The position numbers and the translations under genes are program-made. The notes beneath the pieces were generated by a model, which worked only from the letters and a program-made list of their open reading frames with translations, did no database searches and was not told where the DNA came from. Shown piece by piece: positions 24,813 to 32,426 of a stretch of 64,000 nucleotides of DNA (position 1 is the stretch's first letter; every line of letters starts with the position of its first letter). This DNA comes from Actinokineospora fastidiosa (GTDB lineage Bacteria; Actinomycetota; Actinomycetes; Mycobacteriales; Pseudonocardiaceae): assembly GCF_014648415.1 (NCBI RefSeq), contig NZ_BMRB01000001.1, positions 1,364,001-1,428,000 on the forward strand. Reading direction: 5' to 3'.

Positions 24813-24833
24813 CCCGACCTAAGATCGGTCGGG
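24813..24833. promoter_or_regulatory. Inverted repeat with a -10-like hexamer
   Basis: CCCGACC and GGTCGGG flank TAAGATC, which includes TAAGAT, a good -10 hexamer reading toward the zinc-ribbon gene 30 bases downstream. No convincing -35 was found at standard spacing, so an activator or non-housekeeping sigma factor may be involved. Confidence 0.4.
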
Positions 24834-24863
24834 TCGGGCCGGGAGTGCCCAGAGACGGAGCGT

Positions 24864-25235
24864 GTGACTTTGATTTGTCCCAAGTGCCAGAGCGCGATGC
24901 GCACGGTCGACCGGCAGGGCATCCACATCGACCAGTGCGACAGCTGCAAGGGGATCTTCCTCGACCGCGGTGAGCTGGAGCAGATCCTGACCGCGGAGCA
25001 GCGCTACAACGCCGCGCCCCCGCCGCCGTACCAGCCCGCCCCGGGCGGGTACCCGGCCCAGCCCGCGGCGGCCCCGGCCCCGTACCCGCCCGCGCCGCAG
25101 CCGGGCTACGGCCAGCCGGTGTACCGCGACTCGCCCCCCGGCTACCGCGACTCGCCCCCCGGGTACGGCCACTACGGCCACGGCGGGCACTACAAGAAGC
25201 GCCGCAAGAGCTTCCTCGAGGAGCTGTTCGACTGA
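24864..25235 (+). CDS. zf-TFIIB zinc-ribbon protein with Pro/Tyr-rich tail
   Basis: Protein of 123 residues. The N-terminal zinc ribbon binds one zinc through Cys5, Cys8, Cys25 and Cys28 (CPKC and CDSC), followed by KGIFLDRGELEQIL typical of zf-TFIIB. The middle is a disordered Pro/Tyr/Ala tail containing a perfect tandem YRDSPPG repeat. The C-terminus is basic then acidic (KKRRKSFLEELFD). GTG 24864 is chosen; TTG 24870, with better spacing to GGAG, would give a start right before ICPKC. Function unknown. Confidence 0.8.
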   Translation: MTLICPKCQSAMRTVDRQGIHIDQCDSCKGIFLDRGELEQILTAEQRYNAAPPPPYQPAPGGYPAQPAAAPAPYPPAPQPGYGQPVYRDSPPGYRDSPPGYGHYGHGGHYKKRRKSFLEELFD

Positions 25236-25243
25236 CGAACCCC

Positions 25244-25873
25244 ATGATCTGCGCGGCCTGCGGCGAGTGGGCCGACGCGCCTTCGGTCGACGGGGCCGTC
25301 CTGGTCTGCCTGCGGTGCGGGCACCGGGAGCCGTTCCACCGGCTCCCGGTGTTCGCCCTGACCGGGCCGAGCGGGACGGGCAAGTCGACGGTGTGCAGGC
25401 GGCTCGGCGCCCTGCTCGGGGACGAGGTCGTCGTGCTGGAGCAGGACGTGCTGTGGATCGGCGCGCTGCGCGACCCGGCCGACGACTTCGGCGCGTTCCG
25501 GCAGACCTGGCTGCGGATGATCGCCATGCTCAACCAGAGCGGGCGGCCCTCGGTGCTCTGCGGCACGGTCGCGCCGCCGCAGTTCGAGACGCGTCCCGAG
25601 CGCCTGCTGTTCTCCGACATCCACTACCTGGCCCTGGTCGCCGACGACGACGTCTTGCGCAAGCGCTTGCTCGCGCGTCCGGCCTGGCGCGGCTGGCAGG
25701 ACGAGGAGCGCGTGGCCGACATGCTCCGCTTCAACGCGTGGGTGAAGGACAACGCCGCCTACACCGACCCGCCCATGGACCTGCTCGACACCTCTGACGT
25801 GCCGGTCGAGGAGACCGCCCGCGCGGTGGCCGACTGGGTGCGCGCGCGGCTTCAGAGCGACATGCCGAGGTAG
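25244..25873 (+). CDS. P-loop nucleotide kinase-like protein with N-terminal zinc ribbon
   Basis: Protein of 209 residues. Cys3, Cys6, Cys22 and Cys25 form a CxxC-CxxC zinc ribbon. A P-loop follows with Walker A GPSGTGKST at residues 41-49, then a kinase-like core with LEQDVLWIG and a lid-like Arg-rich part (RKRLLARPAWRGW). It resembles small-molecule or nucleoside kinases, but the substrate is not evident. Only eight bases separate it from the other zinc-ribbon gene, so both are probably co-transcribed. Its end overlaps crcB by 22 bases, convergently. Confidence 0.78.
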   Translation: MICAACGEWADAPSVDGAVLVCLRCGHREPFHRLPVFALTGPSGTGKSTVCRRLGALLGDEVVVLEQDVLWIGALRDPADDFGAFRQTWLRMIAMLNQSGRPSVLCGTVAPPQFETRPERLLFSDIHYLALVADDDVLRKRLLARPAWRGWQDEERVADMLRFNAWVKDNAAYTDPPMDLLDTSDVPVEETARAVADWVRARLQSDMPR

Positions 25874-26181
25874 GCCGCGCCGAATCCGAGGCCGAGGTTC
25901 GCGGCCAGGTTCACCGCCGCGAGCCCGATCGCGCGCCGCTCGACCAGCCACAGCGTCTGGTATCCGAACGACGAATAGGTCGTCAGCGCGCCGCAGAACC
26001 CCGCGCCGAGCCCGGTGGTGAGCGCGCCGCCGGGCAGCGTGGTCAGGTAGCCCAGCACCAGCGACCCGACGACGTTCACCAGCAGCGTCCCGAACGGGAA
26101 GCGGGCGCCGAACGCGCGGTCGGCCAGGTACCGCAGGGGCGCGCCCACCGCCGCGCCGATGGCGACCAGCAGCACGCTCAC
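25852..26181 (-). CDS. crcB: Fluoride channel subunit CrcB
   Basis: Four-helix fluoride channel (Fluc) protein of 109 residues. Signature parts are GAAVGAPLRYLADR, FPFGTLLVNVVGSLVLGYL and GFCGALTTYSSFGYQTL, including the conserved Asn and the polar track residues. It exports F- passively. GTG at 26179-26181 overlaps the stop of the upstream crcB paralogue by four bases, so the two subunits are made together and may form a heterodimer, as in other Gram-positive pairs. Confidence 0.92.
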   Translation of the reverse strand: MSVLLVAIGAAVGAPLRYLADRAFGARFPFGTLLVNVVGSLVLGYLTTLPGGALTTGLGAGFCGALTTYSSFGYQTLWLVERRAIGLAAVNLAANLGLGFGAAYLGMSL

Positions 26182-26525
26182 CGCAGGACCGCCTTGGTCG
26201 CCCACAACCCGGCCGCGGTCGCCGTCAGCGCCACCGCGGCCGTGCCGACCAGCAGGAGCGCGGCGACGGCGGGGCGACCCTCCCGGACGAGGGTGGTCAC
26301 GTCCACCATCGCGGTGGAGAACGTGGTGAACCCGCCGAGCACGCCGACCCCGAGGAACGGCCGCTGCCAGGGGCGGCGCGCGGGCACGGCCATGAGCGCG
26401 CCGATGAGCAGGCACCCCACCACGTTGACCGCGAAGGTCGTGACGGCGCCGGGGAACGCGCTCGCCAGGCCGTACCGGGCCAGCGAGCCGAGCACGCCGC
26501 CGGCGGCCACCGCCACCATGACCAC
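26178..26525 (-). CDS. crcB: Fluoride channel subunit CrcB, second copy
   Basis: Paralogous Fluc subunit of 115 residues: GGVLGSLARYGLA, TFAVNVVGCLLIGALM and GVLGGFTTFSTAMVD, with four hydrophobic helices. It is the first gene of the crcB pair. I saw no obvious crcB/fluoride riboswitch in the 93 bases before it, but I could not model the fold. Confidence 0.92.
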   Translation of the reverse strand: MVMVAVAAGGVLGSLARYGLASAFPGAVTTFAVNVVGCLLIGALMAVPARRPWQRPFLGVGVLGGFTTFSTAMVDVTTLVREGRPAVAALLLVGTAAVALTATAAGLWATKAVLR

Positions 26526-26550
26526 GCGCCGACCCTATGTGATCGACGGC

Positions 26551-26567
26551 GCAAGCGCTCCGCTTGC
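26551..26567. promoter_or_regulatory. Palindrome between crcB and the HTH-HBHA operon
   Basis: Perfect GCAAGCG-CTC-CGCTTGC inverted repeat, 51 bases before the HTH start and 25 from the crcB start. Its position in a divergent promoter region suits a DNA-binding site, possibly for the downstream HTH protein. Confidence 0.45.
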
Positions 26568-26618
26568 AGCAGCTAGCACCTCGGCGTACCGTCGGACGGG
26601 TCACGAGGAGGAGAGCGC

Positions 26619-27047
26619 ATGGACGAGTCCAAGGCCTTCGACAAGGTCGCCGACCTCGGCCGTGACATCGGCGAGTACATCCGGCAGCAGCGCGCGAACG
26701 CCAAGATCTCGCTGCGCCAGCTGTCGAAGCTCGCGGGCGTGTCCAACCCCTACCTCAGCCAGATCGAGCGCGGGTTGCGCAAACCGAGCGCGGAGATCCT
26801 GCAGCAGATCGCCAAGGGCCTGCGGATCTCCGCGGAGGCGCTTTATGTGCAGGCCGGGATCCTGGACGTGCCCGCGGGCGGCCCCGTGGTCGACGCCGTG
26901 CGCGCCGCCGCCGAACTGACCGAGCGCCAGAAGCAGATCCTGCTGGACATCTACGCGTCCTTCCGGCGGGAGAACGAGAAGTCCACAGTGGAGGGCTCCG
27001 GTGTGGACGACGAACCCGAAGGAGTGAGCCCAGATGAGCAAGGCTGA
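26619..27047 (+). CDS. XRE-family HTH regulator (Rv0474 type)
   Basis: Regulator of 142 residues. After FDKVADLGRDIGEYIRQQR comes an XRE helix-turn-helix at about residues 30-75: ISLRQLSKLAGVSNPYLSQIERGLRKPSAEILQQIAKGL. The C-terminal part ends in an acidic, disordered tail. The strong ribosome site GAGGAGGAG precedes the ATG. It matches the gene located immediately before hbhA in mycobacteria, and here overlaps the HBHA-like gene by 14 bases, implying co-regulation. Confidence 0.9.
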   Translation: MDESKAFDKVADLGRDIGEYIRQQRANAKISLRQLSKLAGVSNPYLSQIERGLRKPSAEILQQIAKGLRISAEALYVQAGILDVPAGGPVVDAVRAAAELTERQKQILLDIYASFRRENEKSTVEGSGVDDEPEGVSPDEQG

Positions 27048-27675
27048 CGACGTCCGCAAGGCGGGCGAGCAGGCCGCGGCCGCGGTGAGCGCCGCGCTCG
27101 AGCAGGTCCGCACCCCGCTGCTGGCCGCGCTCGGCGCGGGCGACCTCGCCGCCAAGGCTGTCGCCGACGCGGTGAACCGGGCCAAGGAGCGCGCCGAGTC
27201 CACCCGCACGGCGGTCAACGAGATCCCCAACCGGGTCGACGCCACCGAGCTGCGCAGGCTGGTCGACGAGTACACCGAGGCCGCGCTGAAGCTCTACCAG
27301 AAGCTGGCCGACCACGGTGAGGACGCGCTGGGCAAGCTGAAGACCCAGCCGCAGGTCAAGCGGGCCATCGAGCAGCTGGAGGAGGCCATCACGACCGCCC
27401 AGGCGCGGGCGGGCGACGTCGCTGGCGACGCCCGGGCGGTGGCCGAGGACGTGCTGGCGAAGGTGACCCGCAAGACCCGGTCGGTCGGCGAGAAGACCGC
27501 GATCTCCGCGGAGCGGATGGCCGCCGAGGTGGCCGAGGCCGTCCAGGAGGCGGGCGAGGACGTGGCCCACGAGGTGCGCAGCACCAGCCGCAGGGTGGCC
27601 AACAAGACCGCCCCGGCGCGCAAGCCGGCCGCCCCGAGGGCCCCGCGCAAGACCACCACGAAAACCGAAAAGTAG
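27034..27675 (+). CDS. HBHA-like heparin-binding protein
   Basis: Protein of 213 residues resembling mycobacterial heparin-binding haemagglutinin. The long Ala/Glu/Lys-rich N-terminal two-thirds should be continuous helix and coiled coil. The C-terminus is a Lys/Pro/Ala-rich tail (ARKPAAPRAPRKTTTKTEK), analogous to the heparin-binding tail of HBHA though shorter. In soil actinomycetes it more likely acts in envelope or lipid-body organisation than in adhesion. GAAGGAG precedes the ATG. A strong terminator follows eight bases after the stop. Confidence 0.85.
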   Translation: MSKADDVRKAGEQAAAAVSAALEQVRTPLLAALGAGDLAAKAVADAVNRAKERAESTRTAVNEIPNRVDATELRRLVDEYTEAALKLYQKLADHGEDALGKLKTQPQVKRAIEQLEEAITTAQARAGDVAGDARAVAEDVLAKVTRKTRSVGEKTAISAERMAAEVAEAVQEAGEDVAHEVRSTSRRVANKTAPARKPAAPRAPRKTTTKTEK

Positions 27676-27682
27676 GACCTCT

Positions 27683-27708
27683 GGACCCCGGGCCCCGGCC
27701 CGGGGTCC
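27683..27708 (+). terminator. Terminator hairpin after the HBHA-like gene
   Basis: Perfect palindrome with 12-bp arms (GGACCCCGGGCC and its complement) and a 2-base centre, beginning eight bases after the HBHA stop. No T-tract. Confidence 0.75.
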
Positions 27709-27750
27709 GGCTGTATGGTGATCGCGGTTTCGGCAACGTAGTCTGGTGGC

Positions 27751-28044
27751 GTGCCGATGGCAGCTATCTGGATTCTGGACGTGATCTCCTGGGCGGCGAT
27801 CCCGGTGGGAGCGTTCGCCTTCATCCACGCCCTGCTCCAGCGCCCCGACGCGTACTCGGCGGCCGACCGGATGTCCAAGCCCGCGTGGCTGGGCATCACC
27901 GCGGGCGCGCTCGCCGCCCTGCTGATCTTCCGCTTCTCCGGGACCGGCTGGATCTTCTGGATGGCGGGCCTGGTGGCCGCGCTGGTCTACATCGTCGACG
28001 TGCGCCCGAAGCTGATCGAGGTCCAGCGCGGTCAGCGCTGGTAG
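27751..28044 (+). CDS. DUF2516 membrane protein (Rv0476 type)
   Basis: Membrane protein of 97 residues with three hydrophobic helices: VISWAAIPVGAFAFIHALLQ, LGITAGALAALLIFRF and WIFWMAGLVAALVYIVDVRP. The last motif is typical of DUF2516. Its place after the HBHA gene is the same as in mycobacteria. The start is GTG 27751 or ATG 27757. It ends overlapping a convergent small membrane-protein gene by 13 bases. Confidence 0.87.
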   Translation: MPMAAIWILDVISWAAIPVGAFAFIHALLQRPDAYSAADRMSKPAWLGITAGALAALLIFRFSGTGWIFWMAGLVAALVYIVDVRPKLIEVQRGQRW

Positions 28045-28298
28045 ACGAGGGCGAGCAGCGCCCCGGCCGCGACCAGCGCGCCGACCAGCAGCACCGAGCA
28101 TCCCCACAGCGCCCTGGCGCCCCGCACGGCCATGACGACCGCGATGGCCGCGGCCGCCACCACGACCGAGGTGAACACGACCGTCCCGGCCACCGGCCGC
28201 CCGCCCAGCGCGGGGCCGAACACCAGGACCACGAAGCTCACCAGGCCGGACGCGGCCAGGAGCACGGCCGCGGCGGCCAGGACCATCGCACGGGACAC
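28032..28298 (-). CDS. Small membrane protein
   Basis: Predicted membrane protein of 88 residues with about three transmembrane helices (MVLAAAAVLLAASGLVSFVVLVF, VVFTSVVVAAAAIAVVMAV, CSVLLVGALVAAGALLALVY). No family recognised. It lies 14 bases downstream of the PspC-domain gene and may share its transcript. Confidence 0.7.
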   Translation of the reverse strand: MSRAMVLAAAAVLLAASGLVSFVVLVFGPALGGRPVAGTVVFTSVVVAAAAIAVVMAVRGARALWGCSVLLVGALVAAGALLALVYQR

Positions 28299-28312
28299 CC
28301 GGCGACCCTAGA

Positions 28313-28519
28313 TCACTCCTCGGGCATGATCAGCCAACACGCCAGGTAGATCACCGCCCCGGTGCCGAACCCGAGCAGCGTCGCGCCGACGAGCAGGATG
28401 CGGACCAGGGCGGCGTCCATGCCGAGCAGCCTGGCCACGCCCCCGCACACGCCCGCGACCATCCGGTCGGACCTGCTGCGGCGGAGCTTGCGGACCTTCG
28501 TTGCGGTGTACTCGTCCAT
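28313..28519 (-). CDS. PspC-domain envelope-stress protein
   Basis: Protein of 68 residues made of one PspC domain: KLRRSRSDRMVAGVCGGVARLLGMD, then a transmembrane helix ending VIYLACWLIMPEE. PspC proteins sit in the inner membrane and take part in envelope stress responses. ATG at 28517-28519. It is divergent from the MoxR-type gene of the cox operon. Confidence 0.9.
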   Translation of the reverse strand: MDEYTATKVRKLRRSRSDRMVAGVCGGVARLLGMDAALVRILLVGATLLGFGTGAVIYLACWLIMPEE

Positions 28520-28618
28520 GTCCCCAGCATCGCCGCCCGCGCCGCGGCTGCCATCGGGGATCGACCCGGATTCCCAGGTCAGGGTGATCCCGGTCCCGGG
28601 TCCGGATACCGTGGCCTG

Positions 28619-29491
28619 GTGCACAGCCCGGAGGACGTCGCCGCCGCCCTCGACCGCGTCGGCTACCTGGCCGACCCCGGCTTGGCCACGGCCGCGTACC
28701 TGGGCGTCGCGCTGGGCAGGCCGCTGTTCTGCGAGGGCGAGCCGGGCACCGGCAAGACCGCGCTGGCGGCCGCCATGGCCAGGGCGCTGGACGTCCCGCT
28801 GATCCGCCTGCAGTGCCACGAGGGCATCGACGCCACCCAGGCCCTCTACGACTGGGACTTCCCCCGCCAGCTGCTGCACCTGCGCGCCCTCGAGGCCGCG
28901 GCGCCCGGCGCGCTGGACGCCGACGAGGCCGAGAAGTCGTTGTACACCAGGCGGTTCCTGCTGGCCCGGCCGCTGCTGCGGGCGCTGGAGGAGGCGCCGT
29001 GCGTGCTCCTGGTCGACGAGATCGACCGCGCCGACGACGAGTTCGAGGCGTTCCTGCTGGAGGTGCTGGGCGAGTACGCGGTCACCATCCCCGAACTGGG
29101 CGAGGTCCGCGCGGCCGTGCCGCCGCTGGTCGTGCTGACGTCCAACCGCACCCGCGAGGTCCACGACGCGCTCAAGCGGCGCTGCCTGTACCACTGGCTG
29201 GAGCACCCCGACCTGCCCAGGGAGATCGCCATCCTCCGGCGCACCCTGCCCGAGGTCACCGAGGCCCTGGCCGCGCAGGTCGCCGCCGCCGTGCGCAGGC
29301 TGCGCGCCGCCGACCTCCTCAAGCCGCCGGGCGTGGCGGAGACGATCGACTGGACCCGGGCCCTGCTGGCCCTGGGCCGCGACGAACTCGACGCCGAGGC
29401 CGCGGCCGCGACGCTGGGCGCGGTGCTCAAGTACCGCGAGGACGCCGACCGGGTCGTCCGGGCGGGCATGGCCGCCCTCCTCGGCGGCTGA
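28619..29491 (+). CDS. coxD: MoxR-type AAA+ ATPase (CoxD-like)
   Basis: AAA+ chaperone of 290 residues. Walker A is GEPGTGKT at residues 40-47, Walker B is LLVDEIDRAD, and sensor 1 is LTSNRTRE. In carboxydotrophs CoxD assembles the Mo-Cu active site together with the VWA protein CoxE. Position before a VWA gene, an XdhC gene and the coxSLM genes supports a maturation role. GTG start at 28619. It is the first gene of the operon. Confidence 0.9.
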   Translation: MHSPEDVAAALDRVGYLADPGLATAAYLGVALGRPLFCEGEPGTGKTALAAAMARALDVPLIRLQCHEGIDATQALYDWDFPRQLLHLRALEAAAPGALDADEAEKSLYTRRFLLARPLLRALEEAPCVLLVDEIDRADDEFEAFLLEVLGEYAVTIPELGEVRAAVPPLVVLTSNRTREVHDALKRRCLYHWLEHPDLPREIAILRRTLPEVTEALAAQVAAAVRRLRAADLLKPPGVAETIDWTRALLALGRDELDAEAAAATLGAVLKYREDADRVVRAGMAALLGG

Positions 29492-29541
29492 CCGGGGAAA
29501 TTCGGTCGCTTCTCGAACGTGTGGTCACGCATGATTCCGCG

Positions 29542-29591
29542 GGGAGCCGGACGGCCCTGGCGAGTGGCGGCGCCGGTGGAGTCCGGCTCCC
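29542..29591. repeat. Long-range inverted repeat between coxD and coxE
   Basis: GGGAGCCGGAC (29542-29552) and its perfect complement (29581-29591) flank 28 bases, in the 115-base gap between the AAA and VWA genes. It could form a processing or attenuation hairpin in the mRNA, ending 15 bases before the VWA start. Confidence 0.55.
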
Positions 29592-29606
29592 TTGCACAAT
29601 GGCGGG

Positions 29607-30677
29607 ATGGACCCGCTGCCCGGGCTGGTGGGATTCGCCGCTGCGCTGCGCGCGGCCGGGGTGGCGTGCGGTCCCGACCGGGTCCGCGCCTTCCTGGCAG
29701 CGGCCGCCGCGCTCGGGCTGCCGCGGCTCTACTGGGCGGGTCGTCTCACGTTGTGCGCCGAGCCCGACGACCTCCCGCGCTACGACGCCGCCTTCCGCGC
29801 CTGGTTCGGCGGCGAGGTCCCGCGCCCCCCTGCCCGCCCGGTGGCGCCCCGGCCGCGCCGGTCCACCCTTGCGGCGCTGACCGGGGCCGCGGGCTCCGGC
29901 GCCGACGACGCGCCGCATCCCGGGGCCAGCGACGTGGAGGTCCTGCGGCGCCGCGACGTCTCCGGGCTGACCGCCGCCGAGCGCGCCCACCTGCGTGAAC
30001 TGATCGAGCGGCTGCGGGCTGAGCCGCCCAAGCGGCCCGCGTTCCGCCGCCGTCCGGACCGCCGCGGGACCCTCGACGCCGACCGCGTGCTGCGCGCCAT
30101 GCGCGCCACCGGCGAGCCCGTCCGCCTTCCCCGCGAGCGGGCGGGCGTGCGGCCCCGCCGCGTGGTGCTGCTGGTCGACGTGTCCGGGTCCATGCGCCCG
30201 TACGCCGACACCCTGCTGCGCTTCGCCCACATCGTCGCCCGGCGGATGCCCACCGAGGTGTTCACCCTCGGCACCCGGCTGACCCGGCTGACCCGCCACC
30301 TGCGCCAGCGCGACCCCGAACTGGCGCTGGCCGCCGCCGCCCGCGCCGTCCCGGACTTCGCAGGCGGCACCCGGCTCGGCGAGACGCTGCGCGCGTTCCT
30401 GGACCGGTGGGGTCAGCGCGGGATCGCCCGGGGCGCTGTCGTCGTGCTGTTCTCCGACGGCTGGGAGCGCGGCGACCCGGCGCTGCTCGGCGAGCAGGCG
30501 GCCCGGCTGTCCCGGCTCGCCCACCGGGTGCTGTGGGCCAACCCGCACGCCGGGAGCGCGGACTACGCGCCCGTGCAGTCCGGGATCGCCGCGGCGCTGC
30601 CGCACATCGACCGCCTGCTGGCCGGGCACAGCCTGGCCGCACTCGACGAACTCCTGCGAGAGGTGCGCCGTGCGTGA
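29607..30677 (+). CDS. coxE: VWA-domain protein (CoxE-like)
   Basis: Protein of 356 residues. The N-terminal helical part is followed by a variable linker and a C-terminal von Willebrand A domain beginning RRVVLLVDVSGSM, with the DxSxS MIDAS metal site and a late FSDGWERGD. CoxE-type proteins pair with the MoxR ATPase in inserting metals into CO dehydrogenase-like enzymes. ATG at 29607; an in-frame TTG five codons earlier is less likely. The end overlaps the XdhC gene by eight bases. Confidence 0.9.
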   Translation: MDPLPGLVGFAAALRAAGVACGPDRVRAFLAAAAALGLPRLYWAGRLTLCAEPDDLPRYDAAFRAWFGGEVPRPPARPVAPRPRRSTLAALTGAAGSGADDAPHPGASDVEVLRRRDVSGLTAAERAHLRELIERLRAEPPKRPAFRRRPDRRGTLDADRVLRAMRATGEPVRLPRERAGVRPRRVVLLVDVSGSMRPYADTLLRFAHIVARRMPTEVFTLGTRLTRLTRHLRQRDPELALAAAARAVPDFAGGTRLGETLRAFLDRWGQRGIARGAVVVLFSDGWERGDPALLGEQAARLSRLAHRVLWANPHAGSADYAPVQSGIAAALPHIDRLLAGHSLAALDELLREVRRA

Positions 30678-31779
30678 CGTCCTTGACGAGGTCTTGGCCC
30701 GCTGGACGGCCGGGGAGGCGGTCGCCGTCGGCACCGTCGTGGCCACCTTCTCCTCCGCGCCGCGCTCGCCGGGCGCGGCGATGATGGTCGCCGAGGACGG
30801 CACGGTGTCCGGCAGCGTGTCCGGCGGCTGCGTCGAGGGCGCGGTCTACGAGCTGGGGCGCGCGGCGCTGGCGGACGGCAGGCCGGTGCTGCAGCGGTAC
30901 GGCGTCAGCGACGACGACGCGTTCGCGGTCGGCCTGACCTGCGGCGGGATCATCGACGTCTTCGTGGAGAAGGTCGACCGCGCAGGCTTCCCCGAACTGG
31001 CCGAGCTGGCCGAGTCGGTGCGCGCGGAGGTGCCGGTCGCGGTGGCGACGGTGATCGCGCACCCCGGCGACCTGGTCGGCCGCCGGATCGTCGTGTGGCC
31101 GGACCGGGTCGCGGGCACCACCGGGTCAGCCCGGGTCGACGCGGCGATCACCGACGACGCGCGCGGCCTGCTGGCGGGCGGGCGGACCGGCGCGCTGTCG
31201 TACGGACCGGACGGGGAACGGCGCGGCGAGGGCCTGCGCGTGTTCGTCAACTCCTACGAGCCGCCCCCGCGCCTGCTGGTCTTCGGCGCGATCGACTTCG
31301 CGGCGGCCATGGCGGGCATGGGCGCGTTCCTCGGCTACCGGGTGACGGTGTGCGACGCGCGCCCGGTGTTCGCCACGACGTCGCGGTTCCCCGGCGCGCA
31401 CGAGGTCGTCGTCGACTGGCCGCACCGGTATCTGACCGCGGAACTCGCGGCGGGCCGGGTGGACGAGCGCACCGCCGTCTGCGTGCTCACCCACGACCCG
31501 AAGTTCGACGTGCCGGTGCTGGAGGTCGCGCTGCGCGCCAAGCTCGGCTACGTCGGGGCGATGGGGTCGCGGCGCACGCACGCCGACCGGGTGGAGCGGC
31601 TGCGCGCCGCCGGGCTGACCGAGGCCGAGCTGGGCCGCCTCGCCTCGCCGATCGGGCTGGACCTCGGCGCGCGCACGCCGGAGGAGACGGCGGTGTCGAT
31701 CGCCGCGGAGATCATCTCGCTGCGGTGGGGCGGAAGCGGCGCGCGGTTGGCGCAGGGTACCGAGCGCATCCACAAGTAG
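30670..31779 (+). CDS. XdhC/CoxF-family maturation factor
   Basis: XdhC-family protein of 369 residues. It has an N-terminal XdhC_CoxI domain (SAPRSPGAAMMV, SGSVSGGCVEGAVY with the key cysteine) and a C-terminal Rossmann XdhC_C domain (YVGAMGSRRTHADRVERL). These proteins bind and sulfurate the molybdenum cofactor for molybdenum hydroxylases. GTG start overlaps the VWA gene. The usual GAGxxG-like nucleotide motif is GAIDFAAAM. After it come the DnaA boxes and coxS. Confidence 0.9.
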   Translation: MRDVLDEVLARWTAGEAVAVGTVVATFSSAPRSPGAAMMVAEDGTVSGSVSGGCVEGAVYELGRAALADGRPVLQRYGVSDDDAFAVGLTCGGIIDVFVEKVDRAGFPELAELAESVRAEVPVAVATVIAHPGDLVGRRIVVWPDRVAGTTGSARVDAAITDDARGLLAGGRTGALSYGPDGERRGEGLRVFVNSYEPPPRLLVFGAIDFAAAMAGMGAFLGYRVTVCDARPVFATTSRFPGAHEVVVDWPHRYLTAELAAGRVDERTAVCVLTHDPKFDVPVLEVALRAKLGYVGAMGSRRTHADRVERLRAAGLTEAELGRLASPIGLDLGARTPEETAVSIAAEIISLRWGGSGARLAQGTERIHK

Positions 31780-31787
31780 GCGGGAAG

Positions 31788-31814
31788 TTGTCCACAGGCG
31801 GGTAGTTGTCCACA
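31788..31814 (+). promoter_or_regulatory. Two perfect DnaA boxes in tandem
   Basis: TTGTCCACA occurs at 31788-31796 and 31806-31814, same strand, 18 bp apart. Each sits in an 18-bp imperfect direct repeat AGTTGTCCACAGgCGGGT. The sequence is the preferred actinomycete DnaA box. They lie about 90 bases before coxS, in the only sizeable gap between the maturation and structural genes. Confidence 0.75.
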
Positions 31815-31901
31815 GCCGGTGGGTCCTGGGGTTGCCGGGGCGGGCGTCGCGGGAGCAGAGTCGCGTGTGAGCCCGGTCACCCGTCCATCCCAGGAGGCAC
31901 G

Positions 31902-32426
31902 ATGCGCATCACGGTCAGTGTCGACGGCACGGCCTACACCGACGACGTGGAGCCACGTCTGCTGCTGGTGCACTACCTGCGCGACAAGCTCGGCAAGGTG
32001 GGCACCGTCGTCGGCTGCGACACGAGCAACTGCGGCGCCTGCACCGTCCACGTGGACGGCCACAGCGTCAAGTCGTGCTCGATGCTGGCCGTGCAGGCCG
32101 ACGGCCGCGAGGTCACCACCATCGAGGGCCTGGCCAGGGACGGGAAACTGCACCCGGTCCAGCAGGCATTCCACGACAACCACGCCCTGCAGTGCGGGTT
32201 CTGCACCCCCGGGATGATCATGCAGGCGATCGACCTGCTGGCTGACCATCCCGATCCGGACGAGGAGACCGTGCGCTCGGGCATGGAGGGCAACCTCTGC
32301 CGCTGCACGGGTTACCAGAACATCGTGCGCGCCGTCCGGGACGCGGCGGGCCGGATGCGGCCGGGCGCCGGGCCCGAGGCCGAGCGGGTCGAGCAGCGCT
32401 CCGCCCAGCTGTCGGGGGGCGAGTGA
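31902..32426 (+). CDS. coxS: Molybdenum hydroxylase small subunit, [2Fe-2S] (CoxS-like)
   Basis: Iron-sulfur subunit of 174 residues. The plant-type [2Fe-2S] domain has [16 protein letters not shown] and a later Cys. The C-terminal helical domain carries the second cluster in CGFCTPGM and CRCTGY. It passes electrons from the Mo centre to FAD. ATG at 31902 follows AGGAGG by five bases. It overlaps the large-subunit gene by one base (TGATG). The C-terminal 20 residues are an extra charged tail. Confidence 0.95.
   Translation: MRITVSVDGTAYTDDVEPRLLLVHYLRDKLGKVGTVVGCDTSNCGACTVHVDGHSVKSCSMLAVQADGREVTTIEGLARDGKLHPVQQAFHDNHALQCGFCTPGMIMQAIDLLADHPDPDEETVRSGMEGNLCRCTGYQNIVRAVRDAAGRMRPGAGPEAERVEQRSAQLSGGE

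Noticed and set aside
26526-26618. Fluoride riboswitch upstream of crcB
   Set aside because: I could not find the conserved GGNGAUGG-type start or pseudoknot elements on the minus strand, and the space is short.
31788-31814. Origin of replication
   Set aside because: Only two DnaA boxes, no AT-rich unwinding region and no dnaA, dnaN or parAB genes nearby.
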